Positions 7,924 through 15,318 of a stretch of DNA of 64,000 nucleotides are shown here, piece after piece (within the stretch, counting starts at the first letter, position 1; each line of letters starts with the position of its first letter). The notes under the pieces are model-generated. The model was not told the origin of the DNA. It ran no database searches and saw only the letters and a list, made by a program, of their open reading frames with translations. The stretch comes from Acetobacter nitrogenifigens DSM 23921 = NBRC 105050 (GTDB lineage: Bacteria > Pseudomonadota > Alphaproteobacteria > Acetobacterales > Acetobacteraceae), in assembly GCF_000429165.1 (NCBI RefSeq), contig NZ_AUBI01000003.1, positions 186,001 to 250,000 on the forward strand. Reading direction: 5' to 3'. The position numbers and the translations under genes are program-made.

Positions 7924-8688
7924 ATGTCATTCATTCAAAAATTCGCTGAGAGGGTTGATACGGCGGCCATCTCTGCGACAGCCATTCCGCAGATTACGCA
8001 GGAGCAAAATTTCGGGGTAGATGAGGCGTATGCGATTCAGGCGGCGAGCATCGATCGTCGTGTGCAACGGGGCGATCCCATTGTGGGCATCAAGATGGGT
8101 TTCACCAGTCGAGCCAAGATGGTGCAGATGGGCGTCAGCGACTTGATCTGGGGCCGCCTTACGCGCTCCATGATCGTGGAAGACGGCGGTTTTACCGAAA
8201 TGTCGCGTTATATCCATCCACGAGCCGAGCCTGAAATAGCCTTTCTTCTTCGTAAGCCGCTGAGTGGCGTCGTTACGCCGCTGCAAGCCCTTGACGCCGT
8301 GGGCGGCGTGGCGTGTGCAATCGAGTTGATTGACAGCCGCTATGAAAATTTCAAATTCTCTTTGGCTGACGTGGTAGCCGATAACGCGTCGTCCTCTGGG
8401 TTTGTTGTCGGAACCTGGCGTGAGCCGGGGACAGACCTGAACAATATCGGAATGATCATGAACGTAGACGGCCGCCCGGTGGGCTACGGGTCGAGCGCCG
8501 CTATTTTGGGCGATCCAGTGCGGGCGCTGGTGTCCGCCTCGCGCGTTGCAGGCGAAGCGGGCCTTTCTCTGGAGCCCGGGATGGTCGTCATGGCGGGCGC
8601 CGCCACTGCGGCGATTGCGCTGGAGGCAGGACAGCATGTTCGCCTGGAGGCCTCCGGGTTAGGTTTTTGCGAATTCCGAATTCGCTGA
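7924..8688 (+). CDS. 4-oxalocrotonate decarboxylase-like enzyme (DmpH/XylI type)
   Basis: ATG at 7924 with AGGAGG eight bases upstream gives 254 residues. It has the FAH-superfamily features IKMGFTSRAK, RAEPEIAFLL and a conserved ELIDSRYENFKF segment seen in 2-oxo-3-hexenedioate decarboxylases. The reaction would be 2-oxohex-3-enedioate to 2-oxopent-4-enoate plus CO2, feeding the hydratase encoded just upstream. It is a paralogue of that hydratase. Which of the two does which step is assigned by motif similarity and could be reversed. Confidence 0.82.
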   Translation: MSFIQKFAERVDTAAISATAIPQITQEQNFGVDEAYAIQAASIDRRVQRGDPIVGIKMGFTSRAKMVQMGVSDLIWGRLTRSMIVEDGGFTEMSRYIHPRAEPEIAFLLRKPLSGVVTPLQALDAVGGVACAIELIDSRYENFKFSLADVVADNASSSGFVVGTWREPGTDLNNIGMIMNVDGRPVGYGSSAAILGDPVRALVSASRVAGEAGLSLEPGMVVMAGAATAAIALEAGQHVRLEASGLGFCEFRIR

Positions 8689-8704
8689 CGAAAGGGAAGA
8701 TACA

Positions 8705-8911
8705 ATGCCGATTATACAAATTAATCTCGTTGAGGGGCGTGACGATAAGGTCGTCAGTGAATGCGTGCGCGAAGTAGCTCGCACGGTCAGCCGCACCTTG
8801 GATGCGCCACTTGCTTCGGTTCGCGTCATGGTCAACGTGATAAATCCTCAGTTTTTCTCTGTTGGCGACGTAACGAAAGCAGAGTCTGCAGCTCAGAAAG
8901 ACAAGTCTTAA
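8705..8911 (+). CDS. 4-oxalocrotonate tautomerase
   Basis: The 68-residue product starts MPIIQINLVEGRDD: Pro-1 after Met removal is the catalytic base and Arg-11 the usual carboxylate ligand of the DmpI/XylH family. The enzyme would convert 2-hydroxymuconate (enol) to 2-oxohex-3-enedioate (keto), the substrate of the upstream decarboxylase. GAAAGGGAAG precedes the start. It lies 16 bp behind the decarboxylase gene. At 67 mature residues it is near the usual 62. Confidence 0.9.
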   Translation: MPIIQINLVEGRDDKVVSECVREVARTVSRTLDAPLASVRVMVNVINPQFFSVGDVTKAESAAQKDKS

Positions 8912-8995
8912 TCTTGATAGGGTCCGTATAGAATTTCATAGGCCGGATCTGGCTGCAGACGTCCGATCGTGCATGAATACCGGAGGGAGAGCGCA

Positions 8996-9793
8996 ATGCA
9001 AGTTCCTGTAAATAACTTTAAGAAAGCTTTGTCTTCTGGAGATTCGCAACTGGGCATCTGGGCAAGTTTTGCCGATCCCTATGCCACAGAAGCGATTGCG
9101 ACGGTCGGCGCAGACTGGCTGCTGATTGACGGCGAACACGGGCCAAACGACGTGCGCAGCATTCTGGCGCAACTTCAAGCGGTGGCCCCCTATGCTTCAC
9201 ATCCAGTCGTGCGGGTTGTGGACGCCAATCCCGCCGTCATCAAGCAGGTGTTGGACATTGGCGCGCAGACGCTGATGGTTCCCATGATCGATACTGCTGA
9301 ACAGGCGCGCGCGGTCGTGGCGGCGACACGCTACCCGCCGAACGGCATACGCGGCGTGGGCGCGGCTTTGGGACGTGCGTCGCGTTGGACAAGCATACCG
9401 GATTACGCCGATTCTGGCGTGAAAGAAATCTGCGTGATCGTTCAAGTCGAAAGTGTAAAAGGAATTTCTAACATCGAAGAAATCGTCTCTGTCGACGGTG
9501 TCGACGGCGTCTTCTTTGGGCCGGTCGACCTTTCTGCGTCTATGGACCTTATGGACCAACCGACGCATCCGGATGTCGTGAAGGCGATCGAACATGGAAC
9601 GTCCATTGCTAGAGCGGCCGGAAAAGCGGCAGGCGTCCTCGCCACGGATGTTGAACGCGCTAAGGGATATCTTGCTGCAGGTGTTCAATTTGCCGCTGTA
9701 GGCATCGACATTCTCATGCTTATCAATTCTGGGCGAGCGCTTTTGCGCGAGCTTAGGGGTGATGCTGATGAGAAAAGAACATCCTACGGATGA
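8996..9793 (+). CDS. HpcH/HpaI-type class II aldolase
   Basis: ATG at 8996 after GGAGGGAGA gives 265 residues. Motifs match HpaI/HpcH: IDGEHGPND with Glu47 and His48, Arg73, the metal ligands Glu152 (VQVESVKG) and Asp178 (FGPVDLS). These enzymes cleave 4-hydroxy-2-oxo acids to pyruvate plus an aldehyde. In the operon it would split the product of the hydratase. The usual meta-cleavage partner is the unrelated DmpG-DmpF complex, so this is a substitution, with no acetaldehyde dehydrogenase next to it. Confidence 0.88.
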   Translation: MQVPVNNFKKALSSGDSQLGIWASFADPYATEAIATVGADWLLIDGEHGPNDVRSILAQLQAVAPYASHPVVRVVDANPAVIKQVLDIGAQTLMVPMIDTAEQARAVVAATRYPPNGIRGVGAALGRASRWTSIPDYADSGVKEICVIVQVESVKGISNIEEIVSVDGVDGVFFGPVDLSASMDLMDQPTHPDVVKAIEHGTSIARAAGKAAGVLATDVERAKGYLAAGVQFAAVGIDILMLINSGRALLRELRGDADEKRTSYG

Positions 9794-9904
9794 TATTTGG
9801 AAGATGTAGTGAATAAAGAAGTTATTCCAAGATGAAATGTCTCTTCTTTTCAGTGTCAGATTACGTAAGGTGTTGCAGCGTTATGTGGAATCGATGACCG
9901 ACTG

Positions 9905-9974
9905 TCTGTTTCTCTGTTTCTCTGTTTCTCTGTTTCTCTGTTTCTCTGTTTCTCTGTTTCTCTGTTTCTCTGTT
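9905..9974 (+). repeat. octanucleotide tandem repeat (TCTGTTTC, about 8.75 copies)
   Basis: Eight perfect copies of the 8-bp unit TCTGTTTC run from 9905 to 9968, followed by a partial copy TCTGTT to 9974. Eight is not a multiple of three, so a change in copy number shifts any frame across it. All three + strand frames are open through the tract, and the frame from ATG 9894 encodes a hydrophobic Phe/Leu/Cys/Ser stretch. It sits directly in front of a GlcG/HbpS-type coding segment. Confidence 0.95.
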
Positions 9975-9975
9975 G

Positions 9976-10350
9976 CTCGAGGGGGCGCAGAGGATCCTGG
10001 CGTAAGGCGTGGCTCTCGCGGATGAGCGGAGTTTGACCCTCTTCCTCGCGATCGTGGACTGCAGCGCTCTCCCGCCTGCGTTCGTGTGGATGGACGAGGC
10101 TGCACCTGTTACTGCGGAAGTTGCTATTGGAGGAGCGCGTACGGCGGCGTATCTCGGTGCTCCGTCAAAGCTCTTCGAAGACATGATCAATACCGGTCAA
10201 GCGTCGATGGCGACGGTCCCTGGGTTGTTGCCGCTGCAAGGAGGCGTGCCGGTTCTGCTCGAGGGGGCCGTCATCGGTGCGGTCGGCGTCAGCGGTTCAT
10301 CGGGTGAAAATGATCAGGACATCGCCACGCGGATCGCCGAGTGTTTGTGA
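9976..10350 (+). pseudogene. GlcG/HbpS (DUF336) domain protein, disrupted
   Basis: The frame encodes a heme-degrading/GlcG-like domain: LLEGAQRILA, then a TAA stop at 10003-10005, then GVALADERSLTLFLAIVDCS, RTAAYLGAPS, GGVPVL and VIGAVGVSGSS to the stop at 10348-10350. The segment before the stop clearly belongs to the same domain, so this is an interrupted gene rather than a new start. A GTG at 10009 could restart translation but lacks a good ribosome-binding site. Upstream, the frame runs into the octanucleotide repeat without a start codon. Relatives are often found in aromatic or glycolate operons. Confidence 0.65.
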
Positions 10351-10414
10351 CTTATGGTTAGTGACGCAACGGGCCGCACGTAAACGTCATGTGTTGAGAA
10401 AGGTTAACACTATC

Positions 10415-11140
10415 ATGAGCCTCAACAGAAAAACTCTTGTCGTGATCGGCGGCACGTCGGGCTTTGGGAAGGCTCTCGCGGAGCGGGCGGCGGCACTTGG
10501 GGCTTCTCTCGTGGTGACGGGCCGGGACGCGGCGAAACTGAGCCAGGTGGTGGACGAATTCTCCGGGCGAGGTTTTCGCGTGAAAGGACATATCGTTGAT
10601 GCGTCAAATGAGGATAGCCTCGCATCCTTTTTCGAGAGCGTCCCGTCGTTTGATCATCTTGTGTCGATGGCTGGCGGATTCATGGGGGGCGGGTTCCTCG
10701 GCGCAGATTACGAGACGATCTATCGCGCGGTCGACGAAAAGCTCTTCGCGAATCTCCGTATCGCGCGTTATGCGGCGGCGAAGGTTGGAGCGGGCGGCAG
10801 CATGGTGTTTACCGCAGGAGCCGGCGGGCGGCCCGACAATGCTTCCGGGGCTATCGTCGGAAATGACGCCATTCGTCTGCTGGTGCAGGGGCTGGCCGTG
10901 GAACTGGCGCCTAATGCGCGCGTGAATGCGGTGGCTCCGACCTGGACGGAAACGCCACTCTGGCGAAACATGCCGCCGGCGGACGTTCAAGCCACGAAGG
11001 AGCGCTTTGCCAAGGCGATCCCCATGGGACGAACGGCCACGATTGACGAGGTCGTTCAGGTTTATCTTTTTCTGATGCGGTGCGGTTTCATTACCGGTCA
11101 GACGATCATTGTCGATGGTGGGTTGACACTGGTGACATGA
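10415..11140 (+). CDS. SDR-family protein lacking the catalytic Tyr and Lys
   Basis: ATG at 10415 gives 241 residues with a Rossmann N-terminus (GGTSGFGKA, residues 12-20), an Asp/Arg region for cofactor (TGRDAAK) and a C-terminal IVDGGL. Where classical SDRs have YxxxK before the AVEL helix, this protein has A-I-V-G-N. Lining up the following GLAVEL segment puts Ala and Asn at the catalytic Tyr and Lys positions. The NNAG motif is SMAGG. It may bind NAD(P) but be catalytically altered. It is 65 bp behind the broken GlcG gene and could be the last gene of the catabolic operon. Confidence 0.75.
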   Translation: MSLNRKTLVVIGGTSGFGKALAERAAALGASLVVTGRDAAKLSQVVDEFSGRGFRVKGHIVDASNEDSLASFFESVPSFDHLVSMAGGFMGGGFLGADYETIYRAVDEKLFANLRIARYAAAKVGAGGSMVFTAGAGGRPDNASGAIVGNDAIRLLVQGLAVELAPNARVNAVAPTWTETPLWRNMPPADVQATKERFAKAIPMGRTATIDEVVQVYLFLMRCGFITGQTIIVDGGLTLVT

Positions 11141-11640
11141 TTCTTCCCGCCAACGTCGGCTATCTGGTTAACCCGTATGCCGCGATAATCGAAAAAATCA
11201 TGACGGAATCTTTAGTAAATGCCACTCCAGATAACCCAGAGGTTCGAGAAGGTATCGGGATCGTCGAGAGGATATGCGACAAGCCCTTTCGGCAGCAAAT
11301 CGATGGCGATTTTGGCAACGAACTGAGCGCCATAAAGCCGGGGCGAGGATCAGGCTATCAGGCTATGCCGTGCCGGACTGCCTACGAAGATCCACGTCAT
11401 TGTCGGTACTGCCGGAAAGGTTGCGGTTCTTTCTCTGCCGCCCGGATAAAGGGTCGATGTCACTGAAGCTGAAATATTGTTTGATGAAGTCGAACCCGAG
11501 TTCTTCATCGTCGGCAGTGTTTATGATGCCGATCCGCTTATTAAAAGGCCTTATGTCCAGCAGATCACGCCGGTTATCCCGTCGAGGAGAAATCGACCCA
11601 ATTGATAGAAAATTAGCTTCTTGGTTTATAGAAACAGAAA
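11141..11640 (+). pseudogene. decayed coding sequence, family not recognised
   Basis: No intact gene is visible, but one + strand frame reads HVIVGTAGKVAVLSLPPG, then TAA at 11457-11459, then RVDVTEAEILFDEVEPEFF and further protein-like sequence to about 11605. A balanced, protein-like frame on both sides of a single stop suggests a broken gene. I cannot name the family. Other frames over the same stretch look like shadows. Confidence 0.35.
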
Positions 11641-11649
11641 CATTATCGA

Positions 11650-11999
11650 ATGCTTATCCGTCAGACTGAGGCAGTCCACGGCTATCGTAACACGCGGCGG
11701 CAAACTGAAATCAATTTTTCTCGCCGCCGTTCAACCCGTCGTCGCTATCTTCGGAATTACCCAATGCCCTACTTGGCGACGGGCGTCGTCGTTTTTTCAC
11801 CCGCATCCTTTTCGAGCGGAATTTATTTGAAAATGGTTACCATGCCCACTGTGGGGATAGGTGCAACAGGCACGCTCTCAAAGTCAAGAAGTTCTTCGAT
11901 CCTTTCCACGTGATTCGGTGTTTGTAAATCAACCAATAAGTTAACAGCATTGGGATAAGTTTTGTGTGTTATTCTATAATTTAATCTCCCTGATTCTGT
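11650..11999. other. AT-rich intergenic stretch, no gene recognised
   Basis: Short + strand frames here have no supported start or domain. The base composition drops sharply compared with the genes on both sides, and this continues to about 12550. It may be the edge of a transferred or decaying segment. Confidence 0.45.
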
Positions 12000-12191
12000 T
12001 CAATGGATTTCTTCGCCATCGGTGGATAATTTTTGTCCAGATGGTGACACAATATACAAAAATTTTAAGGGAGCGGCATCTTCTCGCTTATGTTTAATGA
12101 ACGCCATAACAGATCCCAGGTTATCGAATTTCTTTTTCCTGATTCCAGGTTTTGTTTTTTTTTGATAAAATAAGGACCAATATTCGAACAT
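12000..12191 (-). CDS. 63-residue hypothetical protein
   Basis: ATG at 12191 is preceded on the - strand by GGGAG at about nine bases. The product is Lys-rich (MFEYWSLFYQKKTKPGIRKK) and soluble-looking; it has no motif I recognise. It lies in the AT-rich segment downstream of the efflux operon and is read in the same direction. The ribosome-binding site is the main support. Confidence 0.4.
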   Translation of the reverse strand: MFEYWSLFYQKKTKPGIRKKKFDNLGSVMAFIKHKREDAAPLKFLYIVSPSGQKLSTDGEEIH

Positions 12192-12257
12192 CTTCTACCG
12201 CTCCCATTTATGCTCAGGCGATGTTTAATAACTTCTATTTGAATCAATTTCAAAAAA

Positions 12258-12524
12258 TTACCACATTTCAATGAGATTCGCATGATAATGAGAAACGATC
12301 GTCGGTTCTGTCCTTCTGACACGCCCAACCCATCCCGAAAGTAAAGAATGGTTCCAATTTTTTTCGAAAAATACAGAGAAACAACGCCGAAACCCTTTGG
12401 ACTTGCAAATGGCATATCCTCCGATATTGGCTTCTTCGAGTAGAACCGAATCCCCCAAATTCGGTAACACACTGGAATTCTTCGAATAAGCGATAAACTT
12501 CACCACGATTTTTACTTTCATCAA
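12258..12524 (-). CDS. 88-residue hypothetical ORF, weak support
   Basis: The frame opens with two tandem starts (TTG-ATG) but no purine-rich ribosome-binding site is seen. The product has no recognised domain; the segment NLGDSVLLEEANIGG looks protein-like. A frame in another register (12065-12472) overlaps it and is less convincing. It may be a decayed gene of the AT-rich segment. Confidence 0.2.
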   Translation of the reverse strand: MMKVKIVVKFIAYSKNSSVLPNLGDSVLLEEANIGGYAICKSKGFRRCFSVFFEKNWNHSLLSGWVGRVRRTEPTIVSHYHANLIEMW

Positions 12525-12554
12525 AAGTTTAACGTGTTTCGATTGAGACCTATG

Positions 12555-12719
12555 TCATGCAGAGCCGTTGGAATTCGTAATCGAATAACCATTTTCGTGA
12601 AGGGATTTGATGATATCGTCGGCTAGATCTTCATATGACGGTTCTTCATAATCCTTATCTTGCAAGCAACGGGTTATGATGTCGCGCATCCGAAAATACG
12701 CCTCATCTTTTATAGTCAT
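12555..12719 (-). CDS. 54-residue protein translationally coupled to the efflux operon
   Basis: ATG at 12719 overlaps the TGA stop of the outer-membrane factor gene (ATGA), so ribosomes can pass from one to the other. The product is acidic and helical-looking (MTIKDEAYFRMRDIITRC, then DLADDIIKSLHENGYSI) with no signal peptide or membrane segment. It is the fifth gene of the TetR-MFS-HlyD-OMF run. The family is not recognised. Confidence 0.6.
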   Translation of the reverse strand: MTIKDEAYFRMRDIITRCLQDKDYEEPSYEDLADDIIKSLHENGYSITNSNGSA

Positions 12720-14182
12720 GCGCCTTTCCCCTTGTTTTCTTCAGCATACTCCCAGCCTCCCCCGAGTGATTTGTACAGTTGAACAAGCATAGCCTCGGAC
12801 TCGGCTTTGCTGCTCACTAAGCGGGAGCTCTCGTCGAGATACTCACGCTCAGATGCGATGACATTCAGATAGTTTTCTGTTCCATCGGAGTAGCGTTGCT
12901 GAGCGACATCTAGTTCTCGTTTCGCTTCCGTTACAGTATTTTTAATCTCATCGTGAGTTTTTTGTACGTTTCTATATGAAACCATGGCGTCATCTACTTC
13001 ATTCCACGCTTTCAGAACGACTTTCTGATAGGCGATTGCGGCCTCTTTTTGCTCTGCCTTACGTAGATGCAATTCCGCGCGGAGCTGGCCTCCCTTAAAA
13101 ATCGGGATGTCGAGAGAGGGACCAACGGCGCCTGCCCGAGAACTAAGATTGAACATTTTGGGAAATTGAATGGACTGCGTACCGAAATTCCCGCTCAAAG
13201 AAATGTCAGGGTAGAAGGCCGCAACCGCAGCGCCAGTCTGCGCTGTTGCTGCGTGGAGTTTGGCCTCGGCTTCGCGAATGTCCGGCCGACGTCGCGCGAG
13301 TTCAGACGGCAATCCGGTCGGTACTGACGGTGGAAGGTCAGGTTGGTTTGTCGATGCCAGCAATTCGCCATCAAGTGAATGTGGGGATTGAGCGAGAAGC
13401 AAGGTGATGGCGTTCAAGAGGTGAGAACGTAGAGATTCCATAGCTGGAAGTGTCGAACGCATCGACGTTTCAAGTTCTAGCGACTCAGCCAGGTCCAGGT
13501 TATTGCCGGTTCCAAACATGATTTGGTTGCGGACGAGCCTGGTGTTTCGCTCTGCTATTGCGACGTTGCGTTTTGTAATTTCTATTTTATTCTGAACAGC
13601 TCTTAAGGAGAAATAATTAAGCGCGAGGTCGGAGACAGTCTCCAATGCGATCGCGTGTCGCGCCTCTTCAGCTGCCGCCGTATTGGCGCGTGCGGCTTCC
13701 ACCCTGCGTCTGATACGTCCGAAAAGATCGGCCTCCCAGGAAGCCATGATCGAATTCGAGAAGAGATCGTATTCAGTCGGCGCGCCTGGTCTGGGCTGTA
13801 CAAGCTGCAGAAATCCTTGAGGGCTCATCATCGTCCGCGAATAGCTGGCGGAGGTGCCTAACTGAGGGAGTCCTTGAGACGCAGCCGCGTTTCGTTCCTG
13901 CCGTCCTTCCTCAACGCGCTGCTCCGCCATAGCCAGATCAAAGTTTTGAGCAGCGAGCCGTGAAACCAGAGACGTCAGTTCGGCGTCATGGAAGCTGTTC
14001 CACCACGTGGCATCGACCGCGCCGCCATAGGTTGTGCTCGCTACCGAATGAGGGCTTTCATTCCACCTGCTCGGCAGGTTGGCGTGCGGTTCCTTGAAAT
14101 CTCGTCCAACCGTGCAGGCGCCCAGCGTGGTCGCCGCGCACAGAAGATACAACCGTCGAGTTTTTCTTCCAAACATGGTCAT
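12716..14182 (-). CDS. NodT-type outer-membrane efflux lipoprotein
   Basis: Starting at ATG 14182 the product is 488 residues, usual for RND/MFS outer-membrane factors. A lipobox TTLGAC near residue 20 marks lipoprotein attachment. The two repeated OEP halves are seen, with the typical PTGLPSELARRRPDIREAE linker at about the middle and coiled-coil helices rich in Ala, Gln and Glu. It would form the outer-membrane exit of the tripartite pump with the HlyD and MFS proteins encoded upstream, whose last gene ends at 14184. A TTG at 14197 is a less likely start. Confidence 0.92.
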   Translation of the reverse strand: MTMFGRKTRRLYLLCAATTLGACTVGRDFKEPHANLPSRWNESPHSVASTTYGGAVDATWWNSFHDAELTSLVSRLAAQNFDLAMAEQRVEEGRQERNAAASQGLPQLGTSASYSRTMMSPQGFLQLVQPRPGAPTEYDLFSNSIMASWEADLFGRIRRRVEAARANTAAAEEARHAIALETVSDLALNYFSLRAVQNKIEITKRNVAIAERNTRLVRNQIMFGTGNNLDLAESLELETSMRSTLPAMESLRSHLLNAITLLLAQSPHSLDGELLASTNQPDLPPSVPTGLPSELARRRPDIREAEAKLHAATAQTGAAVAAFYPDISLSGNFGTQSIQFPKMFNLSSRAGAVGPSLDIPIFKGGQLRAELHLRKAEQKEAAIAYQKVVLKAWNEVDDAMVSYRNVQKTHDEIKNTVTEAKRELDVAQQRYSDGTENYLNVIASEREYLDESSRLVSSKAESEAMLVQLYKSLGGGWEYAEENKGKGA

Positions 14183-14183
14183 C

Positions 14184-15305
14184 TCATTCGTGTGCAAGCG
14201 TCACTGGCGCAGTCGAATTGGTCTGCGCGCCAACAACATCGTCAAAATTCGTGTAAATCGTGGTCTCAACCGAATAACCAAGTCGCAACAGATGCGCTAA
14301 AGGCTGACGAGGACTGACGACGATCTTTACCGGGAGACGCTGAACGATCTTTGTGAAGTTTCCGGTCGCGTTCTCTGGAGCGATCGGCGCAAACTCTGCG
14401 CCAGTAGCGGGAGGCACGCTGTCTACGACCCCGTTCAGGTCAACGTCATACGCATCCAGATGGATTTTCACCTTTTGCCCCGGGCGGACGTGACGCAAAG
14501 CGACTTCACGGTAATTCGCCTCGATATAGATGTCGTTCATGGGAACCACAGCCATAATGGTAGCCCCCGGGCTCACGTAATTGCCCGCCTGTACCGTCCT
14601 GGCGCCAACCATGCCGTCGACGGGCGCGTGAATACGGGTATAGGAGAGGTTCAGGCGGGCTTGCTCCACCCGAGCCTCATCCGCGCGCACCGCCTGCGTT
14701 GCTGCATCATGTTTGGCCTTAAGGATATCCAACTGGTGGCGCGCGGCTTCCAGTGCAGCCTGCGCTCCCATCAGATCGGCTTCATCCTGGCGCCACTTTG
14801 TGGCCGACAGTTGCTTCTCCTGAGACGTGCCAGCGCCTGTACTTGCAAGATGATCGTATCGGTATGCGTCCTGTTTGGAAAAATTCATTTTGACTTCGAG
14901 GGCCTTAACGCGAGCTTCGGCTTCTGAAATCAAAGACGGTTGCCGCGCGACAGTCGCTGCGGCGTCGTCCACTTCAGCCCGGTCCCGGGCGAGGGTCGCT
15001 TCTGCGTCAGCCAGCGCGGTATGGTAGTCCCGGTCGTCGAGCACGGCGAGAATATCGCCTCGCTTCACCATCTGGTTGTCGTTGACATTGACTGTCTCGA
15101 TCTGCCCCGGGATACGCGGCGCAATTACAGCGTTATGAGCGTGAACATAGGCGTCATCTGTCCATACATTTTTTGTCGGAATAAAAATGATTCCAAGGAC
15201 CACGACAACGAAGCAAAGCGCTACAGCCACCCCGAGGAACAGGGGCCATCTGCTTTTTGGCGTTTCGTGGCCAGGGGGAGCGGAGTGGGGATGTGGATCA
15301 GCCAT
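14184..15305 (-). CDS. HlyD-family membrane fusion protein (EmrA type)
   Basis: The 373-residue protein has a short cytoplasmic tail, one membrane anchor (about residues 20-46), the biotinyl-lipoyl-like strand IPGQIETVNVNDNQMVKRGD, a long helical hairpin with QLDILKAKHDAATQAVRADE, the second lipoyl half RIHAPVDGMVGARTVQAG and a beta-barrel. This is the adaptor between an inner-membrane MFS pump and an outer-membrane factor. It lies 13 bp behind the MFS gene and 1 bp before the OMF start region. Closest type is EmrA; drug specificity is unknown. Confidence 0.92.
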   Translation of the reverse strand: MADPHPHSAPPGHETPKSRWPLFLGVAVALCFVVVVLGIIFIPTKNVWTDDAYVHAHNAVIAPRIPGQIETVNVNDNQMVKRGDILAVLDDRDYHTALADAEATLARDRAEVDDAAATVARQPSLISEAEARVKALEVKMNFSKQDAYRYDHLASTGAGTSQEKQLSATKWRQDEADLMGAQAALEAARHQLDILKAKHDAATQAVRADEARVEQARLNLSYTRIHAPVDGMVGARTVQAGNYVSPGATIMAVVPMNDIYIEANYREVALRHVRPGQKVKIHLDAYDVDLNGVVDSVPPATGAEFAPIAPENATGNFTKIVQRLPVKIVVSPRQPLAHLLRLGYSVETTIYTNFDDVVGAQTNSTAPVTLAHE

Positions 15306-15318
15306 AAAAATTCACCTG

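Noticed and set aside
9905..9974. Tandem repeat considered as a CRISPR array
   Set aside because: Units are 8 bp and contiguous with no spacers.
12065..12472. 135-codon - strand ORF in the AT-rich segment
   Set aside because: Overlaps the better-supported 63-residue ORF in another frame and has no ribosome-binding site.
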